Shown here in pieces: positions 42,821 to 52,597 of a stretch of DNA of 64,000 bases (the stretch's first letter is position 1; each line of letters opens with the position of its first letter). The DNA is from Bryobacterales bacterium (GTDB lineage: Bacteria; Acidobacteriota; Terriglobia; Bryobacterales; Bryobacteraceae). The position numbers were made by a program, and so were the translations under genes. The stretch lies in NCBI GenBank assembly GCA_020846745.1, contig JADLDI010000078.1, positions 59,917-123,916 of the forward strand, written 5' to 3'. The notes under the pieces were generated by a model. It had not been told where the DNA came from and ran no database searches. It was given only the letters and a program-made list of their open reading frames with translations.

Positions 42821-44755
42821 CTACTGGTAAACGGAAGTCACCGTGCTAGCTATATCAGCCAAGGCGAGGGCGATATCAAGACCGGATGCCGTCAACGGGG
42901 CGTAGATATAATTCTGCAGTTCGACGGCGCCTCTGCCGGCGGGTAGGGCAGACAGGATGTACGGAGGAACGAAGAACTCACCCGCCGCGATGGGTGCAAG
43001 GCAGGTGAAGCCCGCCGGGGCTCCAGCGGTTGAAGCCGAGGTGCCCGTGATGAAAACGTAGGTTCCAGGATTGCCACCGTTCCACGTGACTCTGATCCCT
43101 TGTGTCCGGTTCACCATGGCCAACGCGGCCTGGTTGGTCCACGAAAACAGCGGACTAAGGTTCAGATTCACGGTGAACGCTCCTACGTCGGTTCCTGCCG
43201 CGCCCCGGAAGGAAAAGGCGCCACCGGAACCTGGAATTGCCGCCTCTGTCAACAGCGCTGAATAGAACCCTTTGAGGCCCAGTTGCGGAGCGAGTGTAGC
43301 GGATAAAGCCGCCGGCCCGGTAAGCGTGATGGCGCCGGCATCGAGCCCGGTGGTTTCCGCGGTGGAGACGGGCGTTTGGTCGTTGATGATGCAACTGCCG
43401 GGCGACACGGAATTTGAGGGCGTGTAGACCGAGCTGTATCGCTGGAATGCGGCGTTCGCGGAACTTGTAGTCTTAGCGGCGCCGTTTTCCGTGGTGCGCG
43501 ATTGAATCAGACTTATCACGCCCGTGTGAATGGTCCCCGTGCCGCCCGCCGTAAGTTGACTGGTTGTAAGACCGGTAACTTCATCCACGCAGGCGCCGCC
43601 GTTTGAGTTCACCGGAAGTGTGGCCACATTGGCGAGTACCCCGCCGGCGACGGCTGCCAGCGGCACCCAGCAGCCATTAGGCGCGTCGTTCGGGATCACG
43701 ATATTGATCTGGTTCACGCCCGGGTAGACCGACGCGCCCTGATAGAGAATGCGCGCGGCAATGCCGCCGATGTAGATCTGCAACGATGTATTCACCGCTT
43801 GCGGCGTAGTCGTGAAGGTGGTGTCGCTGTTATTGGGATTGGCGCCAAGTCCGGTGGTCCAAAGCGTAAGAATCTGGCCGGGCGTTCCGGAGTTGCCATA
43901 GGTGAGCAGCGTTCCCGTTAAGGCATCGGTAGCGACTGCCGTATTCCCTTGATAGACATTGATGCCGAGAGCGGCGGGGACCACCTGGATTGCAAAGGCA
44001 TTGCTCGCTACTCCTTTGTAGGTCACCGTAACCGTGCCGGAACCTGTAGGAGTGGTTGCCGGCAGCACCGCGGCGAGTTGTCCGGGACTGCTGTAGTAGA
44101 GCCCTGGGCGCGTAGTGACCCCATTCACGGTGACGCTCAAGCTGGTGCCATTGAGTGTGAGTGGGATGCCGGCGCCCTGGCTATCCTGCAACACGGGCGT
44201 ACCAGGATCGGAAAGTCCGCTGCCGATCACGACGAATATACTGCTGGGAGCGATGCCGGAGTTAGGCAGGCCTTTGGGAATGCGGCTGGAGTTATTGAGG
44301 ACATCTGTGATTGTGGGCACCGCTCCTGAGCCACCGGAGCCTTGCGCCACCCCAAACGTCGTGAACCGAAGTGTGATGCTGGATCCGCTCTTGGCTTTGA
44401 CAAAGAGCCGCACCCAATGGTTTCCGTTCGTGTGAACTCCTATCAGGTCTCCGACAGCCGGTGTGATGGAGTTCTTACTGTAACCAGGCGTCAGTTGTAT
44501 CTGGATGCTGGTAATAAAGGCATACTGCTCTTCCGGGAAGTCCGGGTAGAGCCGGACCGCGGTAGCATTGCCCTGCAGCGCGAGCGTGGTTCCGTTCCAG
44601 AGCATGTCATTGGTGGCAGCGTTTGTGTTGCCTGTCTCGAAGTTAATCGAGGTATTGCTCTGGAGCAGGGAGGTTTGGTTATTGTCGGCGTGGGCGACGA
44701 CAGGTAGCGCCAAAGTAAATGCCAGCGGCGCGATCAAGCGAGCGAAGAGGGACAT
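42821..44755 (-). CDS. large secreted protein with Solibacter-type Ig-like module
   Basis: A signal peptide (LIAPLAFTLALPVVAHA) leads to 620 residues rich in Thr, Ser, Gly and Asn, typical of extracellular beta sandwiches. The middle (residues about 155-390) matches the repeated acidobacterial module with LSDPGTPVLQDSQGAGIPLTLNGT, YYSSPGQLAAVLPATTPTGSGTVTV, PGQILTLWTTGLGANPNNSDT and YPGVNQINIVIPNDAP, known to me as the Solibacter C-terminal domain. The C-terminal 230 residues form an extra domain that I do not recognise. The usual place of this module is at the C-terminus, so the internal position is unusual. Probably a cell-surface or adhesive protein. Confidence 0.75.
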   Translation of the reverse strand: MSLFARLIAPLAFTLALPVVAHADNNQTSLLQSNTSINFETGNTNAATNDMLWNGTTLALQGNATAVRLYPDFPEEQYAFITSIQIQLTPGYSKNSITPAVGDLIGVHTNGNHWVRLFVKAKSGSSITLRFTTFGVAQGSGGSGAVPTITDVLNNSSRIPKGLPNSGIAPSSIFVVIGSGLSDPGTPVLQDSQGAGIPLTLNGTSLSVTVNGVTTRPGLYYSSPGQLAAVLPATTPTGSGTVTVTYKGVASNAFAIQVVPAALGINVYQGNTAVATDALTGTLLTYGNSGTPGQILTLWTTGLGANPNNSDTTFTTTPQAVNTSLQIYIGGIAARILYQGASVYPGVNQINIVIPNDAPNGCWVPLAAVAGGVLANVATLPVNSNGGACVDEVTGLTTSQLTAGGTGTIHTGVISLIQSRTTENGAAKTTSSANAAFQRYSSVYTPSNSVSPGSCIINDQTPVSTAETTGLDAGAITLTGPAALSATLAPQLGLKGFYSALLTEAAIPGSGGAFSFRGAAGTDVGAFTVNLNLSPLFSWTNQAALAMVNRTQGIRVTWNGGNPGTYVFITGTSASTAGAPAGFTCLAPIAAGEFFVPPYILSALPAGRGAVELQNYIYAPLTASGLDIALALADIASTVTSVYQ

Positions 44756-44850
44756 CTCAGCCTCCGCAACCAGGATTGGAACGCACGATCAGTGTATCTG
44801 ATCCCGGTCCACCGGAAGGCGGCCAATGATCTGTCGACCCGCGGTTGGTT

Positions 44851-46206
44851 CTACAGCGCCTGCGCTTCCGCCTTCTCCGGAAATCGCCCCTGGTCGTCGG
44901 CATGGTCCAGCCATTCGTCCAACGCGCCGCGCAGTTCCGCTAACGGTTGGCGATATTTCGCTACTTCGATAATGTTGTGGATCTCGTGTGGATCGGTCTC
45001 AAGATCGTATAACTCTTCCTTGGGCTTCTGCCGAGCCATAAACAACGACTGCGCGGCGTTCAGCTTTCCGGCCTTGTGTAACTCCTTCATTACTCCCAGT
45101 GTGGGATAACTCTCTTCGATGTAGCGGTTGTACTGGGTGTAAGGACGGTCGGGCATGTAATTGCGGATGTACTTATATTGCACGGTACGCACGCCTCGGA
45201 TCCGGTCGAGCGTCATATCGCAGCGGTCGCGCGCCAGGAACACCTGGCCTCGCGTGGGTTTGCCGCTGAACAGTGATTGGCCGTCCATTCGATCCTTAGC
45301 CCCCAACTGAACCCCAGCCCATTCGAGCGTGGTGGCGGTAAGGTCGAGCGCGCTGACGAGATCGTCGCGTTTCGAGCCCGGTTTGAGGTTGCCCGGCCAC
45401 CGCACGATCAGCGGGACATGCACGCCAGGGTCGTACAGCCACTGTTTGCCGCGGATCATGCACCGGCCGTTGTCGCCGAAAAACGCGATGATCGTGTTGT
45501 CGAGCAGTCCGTCCTTCTTGAGGACATCGAGCGTCGCCCCTACCTGCGTATCCAGCAGATTGATGGCATCCAGAAAGTTGGCATATTCGTCGCGAACCAC
45601 TGGGTGGTCCGGCCAGTAAGGCGGAAGCGGCAGAGACTTGGGGTCGACCAGTTGCTTCTGCTTGCGCGCTTCCACAAACGCCGGGCCTTTATGCGGCGCC
45701 TGGAAATTGATGTGCGCGAAGAACGGCTGCCCCTTCTCCCGCTGGTTCCAATGCGTGCCGTCGAACGGTTTCGGTGCGGTGAAGTTGAGGTCGGTTTTGC
45801 CGGTTCCTCGAACATTGGGTGCGATGTCGAGCACGTTGCAGGTGAAATAGCCGCGGTCGTGCAGACGGTCGGTCACCAGGCGGATGCCGGCCGGGAGTTG
45901 GTAGCCGTCTTTGCGATGGCTGCGATGGTGATGCGCACCGGAGGTGATCTGGTAAACCCCGGTCATAAAGCCCGACCGCGAGGACGAGCAAACCGGGGCG
46001 GAGGTGAACGCCCTGGTGAAGCGGACGCCTTCGCCGGCCAACCGGTCGAGGTTCGGCGTACGGGTATGGCGGAAACCGTAACAGTTGAGCGATGGACCCA
46101 TGTCTTCGCCCGTGATCCAGATGATGTTCGGCGGGGTCTTCGGACCTTGTGACAGCAGGGCGGGTGCGGCTCCCAGCAGGCGCAACGAGTCTCGGCGGCG
46201 CATCAT
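44851..46206 (-). CDS. secreted sulfatase (arylsulfatase family)
   Basis: The metal-binding start NIIWITGEDMGPSLNCYG and the formylglycine motif CSSSRSGFMTG (Cys 73) identify the alkaline-phosphatase-type sulfatase fold. Later blocks are AHINFQAPHKGP, TIIAFFGDNGRCMIRGKQWLYDPGVHVPLIVRWPG, and ELYDLETDPHEIHNIIEV near the end. In most sulfatases the third motif residue is Pro; here it is Ser, as in some environmental groups. It needs a maturation enzyme encoded elsewhere. The N-terminus MMRRRDSLRLLGAAPALLSQG may be a twin-arginine signal. It starts 24 bases from the divergent trpC start. Confidence 0.87.
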   Translation of the reverse strand: MMRRRDSLRLLGAAPALLSQGPKTPPNIIWITGEDMGPSLNCYGFRHTRTPNLDRLAGEGVRFTRAFTSAPVCSSSRSGFMTGVYQITSGAHHHRSHRKDGYQLPAGIRLVTDRLHDRGYFTCNVLDIAPNVRGTGKTDLNFTAPKPFDGTHWNQREKGQPFFAHINFQAPHKGPAFVEARKQKQLVDPKSLPLPPYWPDHPVVRDEYANFLDAINLLDTQVGATLDVLKKDGLLDNTIIAFFGDNGRCMIRGKQWLYDPGVHVPLIVRWPGNLKPGSKRDDLVSALDLTATTLEWAGVQLGAKDRMDGQSLFSGKPTRGQVFLARDRCDMTLDRIRGVRTVQYKYIRNYMPDRPYTQYNRYIEESYPTLGVMKELHKAGKLNAAQSLFMARQKPKEELYDLETDPHEIHNIIEVAKYRQPLAELRGALDEWLDHADDQGRFPEKAEAQAL

Positions 46207-46229
46207 CAGCCAATTGTCGCTCTGTTACG

Positions 46230-47033
46230 ATGAAAAATTCCCCCATGACCACCGCTGTACCGGGTGTGCTTTCGCGCATTGTCGATCAAAAGAGAGCGGA
46301 ACTCTCCCACAGGAAACATCTGCGCGACCGCTTCGAAGCGACCGCCGGCATTCGGGTACAGGGCCGGCGGCCATTCCGCCAGTCCCTTGAATCGCGGCCC
46401 CGCGCCGTCATTGCAGAGATCAAAAAGGCATCCCCCAGCAAAGGCGTGTTGGTACACGACTTCAACCCGCCTCTTATCGCGCGCATGTACGAAGACGGTG
46501 GATCGTCGGCGCTTTCCGTGCTTACCGACGAGCGATTCTTCCAGGGCTCGCTAGCCGACCTGGAAGCGGCGCGCGCCGCTGTCGCATTGCCCGCGCTTCG
46601 CAAGGATTTCACAATCGACGACTTCCATGTCGTCGAAGCCGCCGCGCACGGCGCCGACGCAATCCTTCTGATAGTCGCGATCCTCACCGTTGCTGAGTTA
46701 ATCCGGTTTCGGGAACTGGCCGAACGCTACCGGATGGACGTCCTCGTGGAAGTTCACGATGCCGGCGAGCTTACCCGCGCGCTCGATTCCGGAGCCCGCA
46801 TCGTAGGGGTGAACAATCGCAACTTGCACGACTTCACAGTCACGCTAAACACCTCGCTCGACCTCGCCCCGCGTATTCCCTCCAGCGTACTCAAAATTAG
46901 CGAAAGCGGCATCCATTCCGCGGCCGATGTCGATACCTTGTCCTCAGCCGGGTACCAGGCGTTTCTTGTCGGCGAGCACTTGATGAAAGCGCCCGATCCA
47001 ACTGCGGCGCTGAAAGCGCTGTGGCAGCGATGA
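46230..47033 (+). CDS. trpC: indole-3-glycerol phosphate synthase
   Basis: This TIM-barrel enzyme closes the indole ring in tryptophan synthesis. Diagnostic blocks are AVIAEIKKASPSKGVL with the catalytic Lys, YEDGGSSALSVLTDERFFQGS, LPALRKDFTIDDFHVVEA, VGVNNRNLHDFTV and LKISESGIHSAADV. The ATG before KNSPMTTAV is used; a second ATG five codons later is possible. It is the first of seven genes of an aromatic operon, and no trpE, trpG or trpD is nearby. The promoter must lie in the short gap or inside the divergent sulfatase gene. Confidence 0.94.
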   Translation: MKNSPMTTAVPGVLSRIVDQKRAELSHRKHLRDRFEATAGIRVQGRRPFRQSLESRPRAVIAEIKKASPSKGVLVHDFNPPLIARMYEDGGSSALSVLTDERFFQGSLADLEAARAAVALPALRKDFTIDDFHVVEAAAHGADAILLIVAILTVAELIRFRELAERYRMDVLVEVHDAGELTRALDSGARIVGVNNRNLHDFTVTLNTSLDLAPRIPSSVLKISESGIHSAADVDTLSSAGYQAFLVGEHLMKAPDPTAALKALWQR

Positions 47034-47614
47034 TCGTGAAGGTTTGCGGGATCACGAACATCGAAGACGCACGTGCAGCCGTCGACGCCGGCGCCAATGC
47101 CTTGGGCTTTAACTTCTATCCCAAGAGCCCGCGCTGCATTTCATTGGAAACAGCGCAATCGATCATCGCCGCGCTTCCCGCCTCTATCCTCAAAGTGGGT
47201 GTCTATGTGAATGAAGCACCTGCCGGGCAGGCCGCCCAACTGCAGTTAGATGTGCTGCAAGTCCACGGCGAACTCACTCAGTACCCATCGGCGCGCCACT
47301 GGAAAGCCGTGACCGTAAAGGCCGGTTTCCATGCCGATCTGCTCGATGATCCCCAGGCCGAAGCCTTCCTGTTAGATGCGCCCGCGGCCGACCGGTACGG
47401 CGGCACGGGCAAGACGTTCGACTGGAAACTGGTGCGCGGTTTCGATCGCCGCATCATCGTGGCTGGTGGGCTGGACGCATCGAACGTTGCGCTCGCCATC
47501 GCTGTCGCCCAACCCTGGGGTGTAGACGCGTGCTCGCGTATTGAATCCGCCCCCGGCAAAAAAGATCCCCGAAAAATGGCCGCTTTCATTGAGGCGGCGC
47601 TAAAGGCAATATGA
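47030..47614 (+). CDS. trpF: phosphoribosylanthranilate isomerase
   Basis: The 194-residue barrel starts MIVKVCGIT, with the catalytic Cys, and continues with ARAAVDAGANALGFNFYPKSPR, DVLQVHGE, FLLDAP with the catalytic Asp, and IIVAGGLDASNVALAIA. The phosphate-binding end reads WGVDACSRIESAPGKKDPRKM; most relatives have VDVSSGVE at this point, so the Ser-Ser-Gly is altered to Cys-Ser-Arg. This may be neutral. It overlaps trpC by ATGA. Confidence 0.94.
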   Translation: MIVKVCGITNIEDARAAVDAGANALGFNFYPKSPRCISLETAQSIIAALPASILKVGVYVNEAPAGQAAQLQLDVLQVHGELTQYPSARHWKAVTVKAGFHADLLDDPQAEAFLLDAPAADRYGGTGKTFDWKLVRGFDRRIIVAGGLDASNVALAIAVAQPWGVDACSRIESAPGKKDPRKMAAFIEAALKAI

Positions 47615-48819
47615 CCGAACCGAGAGTAACGCAACCGGACGCGCAGGGCCATTTCGGTCCTTACGGCGGCCGCTATGTTCCTGAGACGCTGATGACGCCG
47701 CTCGAGGAGATCGAGCAGGCATGGCTGGCCGCTCGCCAGGACCCTACTTTCCACGCAGAACTGAGCGACCTGCTGCATAACTACGCCGGTCGTCCCACGC
47801 CCCTGTACCACGCCAAACGGCTGTCGGAATCGTTAGGCGGCGCAAAGATCTATCTCAAACGCGAGGATCTTCTCCACACCGGCGCGCACAAGATCAACAA
47901 TTGCCTGGGCCAGATTCTGCTCGCCCGCCGCATGGGCAAGAAGCGGATCATTGCGGAAACCGGCGCCGGCCAGCACGGCGTTGCCACCGCCACCGTCTGC
48001 GCGTTGTTCGGCCTCGATTGCACGGTCTACATGGGCGCCGAGGACATGCGCCGGCAGCGCCTCAATGTGTTCCGCATGCGGCTGCTGGGCGCCAAAGTGG
48101 TGGGCGTAAACGCCGGCAGCCGCACCTTGAAAGACGCCATCAGCGAGGCCATGCGCGACTGGGTCACCAACGTCTCGAACACCCATTACTTACTCGGTTC
48201 CGCCCTCGGTGCGCATCCTTACCCGGTCATGGTCCGCGACTTTCACCGCGTCATCGGCGAAGAGGCGCGCGCGCAGATGCTTGAACGCGAAGGCAAGCTG
48301 CCCGACACAGTTATCGCTTGCGTCGGCGGTGGATCGAACGCCATCGGGATCTTCCATCCGTTTCTGAAGGACCAATCGGTGCGATTACTTGGCGTCGAAG
48401 CCGGCGGCCGCAGCGGGCAGTTAGGCGAGCATGCGGCGCGCTTTGCCGGCGGATCGCCCGGCGTGCTGCAGGGCACGCGTAGTTACCTGCTACAGGACGA
48501 CAACGGGCAGATCGCGCTCACTCACTCCGTGTCGGCGGGGTTGGACTACGCGAGCGTCGGTCCGGAGCATTCCCTGCTACACGACCTCGGCCACGCCGAA
48601 TACATTCCCTGCACCGATGCCCAAGCGCTTGAAGGAGCCGTAACGCTCGCGCGCTTTGAAGGCATCATCCCGGCGCTCGAATCCGCACACGCCGTCTCTG
48701 AAGCCATCCGCCGCGCCCCTGAACACCCCGGCAAGACGTTTCTGGTGTGCCTGTCGGGCCGCGGCGACAAAGACGTTGATATCTATCGTGAGAACTTTCC
48801 GGAGTTGGATCAGGCATGA
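47611..48819 (+). CDS. trpB: tryptophan synthase beta subunit
   Basis: The 402-residue PLP enzyme joins indole and serine. It has the standard GHFGPYGGRYVPETLM opening, the PLP Lys at residue 94 (HTGAHKINNCLGQ), the AETGAGQHGVATATVCA glutamate motif with the catalytic Glu, the glycine-rich ACVGGGSNAIG phosphate loop, and RSYLLQDDNGQI. It is the TrpB1 type that pairs with TrpA. It overlaps trpF and trpA by ATGA on both sides, consistent with stoichiometric synthesis. Confidence 0.97.
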   Translation: MTEPRVTQPDAQGHFGPYGGRYVPETLMTPLEEIEQAWLAARQDPTFHAELSDLLHNYAGRPTPLYHAKRLSESLGGAKIYLKREDLLHTGAHKINNCLGQILLARRMGKKRIIAETGAGQHGVATATVCALFGLDCTVYMGAEDMRRQRLNVFRMRLLGAKVVGVNAGSRTLKDAISEAMRDWVTNVSNTHYLLGSALGAHPYPVMVRDFHRVIGEEARAQMLEREGKLPDTVIACVGGGSNAIGIFHPFLKDQSVRLLGVEAGGRSGQLGEHAARFAGGSPGVLQGTRSYLLQDDNGQIALTHSVSAGLDYASVGPEHSLLHDLGHAEYIPCTDAQALEGAVTLARFEGIIPALESAHAVSEAIRRAPEHPGKTFLVCLSGRGDKDVDIYRENFPELDQA

Positions 48820-49622
48820 GTCGCATTGGAAAGCTGTTTGAACGGCTGCGCGCGGAGCAGCAACGCGGATTAATCGCTTACATCACCGCCGGCGACCCTA
48901 CGCCTGACCGGACGCCTTCGCTCATTGCCGCGCTCGAACGCGGCGGAGCCGACCTTATCGAGTTAGGCGTTCCGTTTTCCGATCCCGTCGCCGATGGTCC
49001 GGTTATCCAGTTAGCCAGCGACCGGGCGATCGCCCAGGGCACGAACCTCAAGCGCGTTCTCGATATCGCCCGCCAGGTTCGCGAAACCTCCAACATTCCC
49101 CTGCTGCTGTTCAGTTACCTCAACCCGCTGCTGCGCTATGGGTTCGACGCGCTCTCGAACGACGCTGTGAATGCTGGTATCGACGGTTGCCTGATCACCG
49201 ATCTCAGCGTGGAAGAGGCCTCCGATTACGTCGGCCGGATGCGCGGAGCGGGCCTCGATACGGTCTTCCTGGCCGCTCCCACCAGCACCGAACGGCGTCT
49301 GAAACTGGTCGCCGAATATTCCACCGGGTTCATTTATCTCGTGTCGCGAACCGGCGTCACCGGCGTGCAGCAAACATTGTCGGCCAGCGCTCAGCCGCTC
49401 GTCGAAGCCATGCGCCAGGTCACCAGCCTTCCGCTGGCCGTCGGTTTCGGCATCTCGCGGCCCGAGCATGCCGCTGAAGCCGGCAAGGTGGCCGACGCGA
49501 TTGTCGTTGGCAGCGCATTTGTGCGCATCATCGAACAGGCAGGCGGCGGCGCGGAACTCGAACATCAGCTCGAATCGCTCGCCCGCGAACTCAAATCTGC
49601 TTTGGAGCGTGTCGCCGTATGA
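48816..49622 (+). CDS. trpA: tryptophan synthase alpha subunit
   Basis: This 268-residue barrel cleaves indole-3-glycerol phosphate and passes indole to TrpB. The catalytic Glu 49 and Asp 60 lie in LIELGVPFSDPVADGPVIQ, followed by LLFSYLNPLLRYG, DGCLITDLSVEEA and FIYLVSRTGVTG. The phosphate-binding end is AVGFGISRPEHA. It overlaps both neighbours by four bases. Confidence 0.97.
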   Translation: MSRIGKLFERLRAEQQRGLIAYITAGDPTPDRTPSLIAALERGGADLIELGVPFSDPVADGPVIQLASDRAIAQGTNLKRVLDIARQVRETSNIPLLLFSYLNPLLRYGFDALSNDAVNAGIDGCLITDLSVEEASDYVGRMRGAGLDTVFLAAPTSTERRLKLVAEYSTGFIYLVSRTGVTGVQQTLSASAQPLVEAMRQVTSLPLAVGFGISRPEHAAEAGKVADAIVVGSAFVRIIEQAGGGAELEHQLESLARELKSALERVAV

Positions 49623-49989
49623 CACCGGAAGAATGCGGCGCCGCCCTGGAGGATTGCCGCAAGAAGATCGACGCGATCGACCGTCAGATCGTCTCTCTTT
49701 TAAACGAACGGGCGAAAGTCGTGGAAGTGATTGGCCAGGTGAAGCAGCAGGCCCACATGCGCGTCTACGAACCGAAGCGCGAAGACGCTGTCTATGCGAA
49801 CATCGTGGACGCAAACCAGGGTCCGCTCAAAAGCGACGCCGTCAAACGCGTCTACGAACGCATCATCGATGAGATGCGCACGCTCCAGCGCGACCGCATG
49901 GCCGCCGGCCAGCAGCACGCAAGTCCGGCACACGCGAGTCCGGCACACGCAAGTCCGGCACACGCAAGTCCGGAAAAGGATACGCAGTC

Positions 49990-49993
<4 letters not shown>
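49619..49993 (+). CDS. aroQ: chorismate mutase, AroQ type, with a repetitive C-terminal tail
   Basis: Residues 1-95 are an all-helical AroQ chorismate mutase, starting with CRKKIDAIDRQIVSLLNERAK and with catalytic basic residues in VIGQVKQQAHMRVYEPKRED; it makes prephenate. The tail after residue 98 is unusual: the pentapeptide HASPA occurs three times and then once as HASPE, encoded by four 15-bp repeats. It is followed by KDTQS and a stop that overlaps the next start. The tail is probably a flexible linker without catalytic role. A domain boundary here hints at an ancestral or possible fusion with the following DAHP synthase. Confidence 0.9.
49916..49975. repeat. four 15-bp tandem repeats inside the chorismate mutase gene
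   Basis: Units of CACGCAAGTCCGGCA follow each other four times; unit two has one change (A to G) and unit four ends GGAA. The length is a multiple of three, so gain or loss of a unit keeps the frame. The second and fourth differences show that the array is not newly formed. Confidence 0.9.
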
Positions 49994-51003
<1,010 letters not shown>

Positions 51004-51010
51004 GCTGCCA

Positions 51011-51853
51011 ATGTTTTCGAAGATCGGAATCGTCGGCGTCGGGCTGATTGGCAGCTCCTTCGCGCTCGCTTTGCGCAAAGCCGGGTTTGACGGATCGGTG
51101 CTCGGCGTCAGTTCGCCACCGACTATCGAAGCCGCGATACGATGCGGTGTGATCGAAGAAGGCGTAACCCTGGAACGGGCCGCCGCCGAATGCGACCTGC
51201 TCTATCTCGCGCAGCCGATTGTAAGAATCGTTGCAGTACTGGAAAAGCTGGGTACCACCCTGTTGAAAAAAGGGATACTCATCACTGACGCTGGAAGTAC
51301 TAAGCGTACTATAGTCCGTACTGCTGGCCGCGTCCTCCCTCCTGATGTGTTTGTCGGTGGTCATCCTATGGCAGGAAAGGAGACCCGCGGACCCGAAAAT
51401 GCCGATCCCGACCTCTTCATTGATCGAACCTATTTCCTGACTCCATCGGAAAAGACCGCCAATTATGAAGAATTAGTTAGTTGGGTCCGAAAAATAGGCT
51501 CTAACCCAATTGAAGTCGATGCCGACGCTCACGATCGTATGGTCTCACTCACCTCGCATTTAGCACAGCTCGCGTCCACCGCTCTTGCCGTCACAGTCGA
51601 TACCGAACTTGGCCCCGATCAGGCGCGCATCGCCTCCGGCAGCGGTCTTCGTGATATGACTCGTTTGGCCCTAAGCGACTGGGAGATATGGGCCGACATT
51701 GTCGCCACCAATACAGAGCAGATTGACATTGCTTTGAAATCCTACATTGAGCAGCTTCAGTCGATCCGTACTAGACTCACTAGCGGTACTTTGCAGCCCG
51801 CATTTGGGGTAGGAGAAAAGTTTGCAAAATCATTGCGTTACACCCCCAAATGA
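51011..51853 (+). CDS. tyrA: prephenate dehydrogenase
   Basis: The N-terminal Rossmann fold starts MFSKIGIVGVGLIGSSFALALRK with the GxGxxG loop. Further blocks are DLLYLAQPIV, ITDAGSTKRTIV, FVGGHPMAGKETRG, DRTYFLTPSE and the helical C-terminal domain with VSLTSHLAQLASTALA. It oxidatively decarboxylates prephenate toward tyrosine. The chosen start is the ATG eight bases after the aroF stop. From about 51.2 to 51.85 kb the base use is visibly more AT-rich than in its neighbours, with several GTACT words. Confidence 0.92.
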   Translation: MFSKIGIVGVGLIGSSFALALRKAGFDGSVLGVSSPPTIEAAIRCGVIEEGVTLERAAAECDLLYLAQPIVRIVAVLEKLGTTLLKKGILITDAGSTKRTIVRTAGRVLPPDVFVGGHPMAGKETRGPENADPDLFIDRTYFLTPSEKTANYEELVSWVRKIGSNPIEVDADAHDRMVSLTSHLAQLASTALAVTVDTELGPDQARIASGSGLRDMTRLALSDWEIWADIVATNTEQIDIALKSYIEQLQSIRTRLTSGTLQPAFGVGEKFAKSLRYTPK

Positions 51854-51889
51854 AAGTAAAATCTCCGTCATCGGATGGAGAATCGTTAG

Positions 51890-52534
51890 TTGGCTACAGC
51901 CGCCTCAGCCGCACTTGTTCCACAACCCCTACTCACGACCTCCTTGCGGCACACGAAGGTGCCGAAAGCTACATTACTTTTCCCGGAAGACGCTCCATCG
52001 ACAAGCTTCTACGTCTTAGAAGCCGGCATGGTCAAGGTGATGCGCCGCTTCGGCGAAGCTTACCTTTACTCGATCGTGTGTGCTGGGTCCACCATCGGCG
52101 AGCGTGCCGCCTTCGTGCAGGGGCCGCGGGGATTCACTGCCGAAACCTTAAGCGAGTGCACGCTATTAGAAATTCGGAGCAGCGATTTCGTGAAAGCCGC
52201 TTCGGAATGGCCGGACCTCTGGATGTGGGTCGCGAGGCATCTGGTGCAGCGCGCAGCGGACCTCGAACGCCGCATCCATTCAATGGTGAACCTGCGGGTT
52301 GAGCAGCGAATTCTTTATATGCTCGCCGATCTTTCCGAATGCGCGGGAGCGCACTTCAATGCGATTCGCCTGCCGCTCACCCAATTTGATGTCGCGATGC
52401 TGGTGGGCGCCACCCGCGAAACCACCTCGACAACGCTCAACCAGTTGGAACGTAAAGGATTGCTTCGGTTGGGCCGGGCAGTGGTCGAGGTCCCTTCGGC
52501 CGACGAATTGCGCAAAGCCGCCGAAGTCCTCTAG
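51890..52534 (+). CDS. Crp/Fnr-family transcriptional regulator
   Basis: The N-terminal cyclic-nucleotide-type beta roll shows LLFPEDAPSTSFYVLEAGMVKV, YLYSIVCAGSTIGERAAFVQG and LLEIRSSDFVKAASEWPDL. The dimer helix follows, then a winged helix-turn-helix with LPLTQFDVAMLVGATRETTSTTLNQLERKGLLRLGR. The start must be the TTG behind GGAG, since the next ATG is inside the beta roll. No Fnr-type cysteine cluster is present. It follows tyrA by 36 bases and may be co-transcribed with it, or have its own promoter. The target genes are unknown. Confidence 0.88.
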   Translation: MATAASAALVPQPLLTTSLRHTKVPKATLLFPEDAPSTSFYVLEAGMVKVMRRFGEAYLYSIVCAGSTIGERAAFVQGPRGFTAETLSECTLLEIRSSDFVKAASEWPDLWMWVARHLVQRAADLERRIHSMVNLRVEQRILYMLADLSECAGAHFNAIRLPLTQFDVAMLVGATRETTSTTLNQLERKGLLRLGRAVVEVPSADELRKAAEVL

Positions 52535-52597
52535 TCCGGCAACCTAACCTGTTAGGCGCCCGTCCTGAACTGTGGTGCAATAGTCCTGTTATCTTCC

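Noticed and set aside
49916..49975. CRISPR-like array
   Set aside because: Units are 15 bp, directly adjacent without spacers, and in frame inside the chorismate mutase gene.
51850..52302. ATGA-overlap start directly after tyrA
   Set aside because: It would continue the chain of overlaps, but the frame gives no domain, whereas the frame starting at the TTG at 51890 encodes a complete Crp/Fnr protein. No frameshift is needed.
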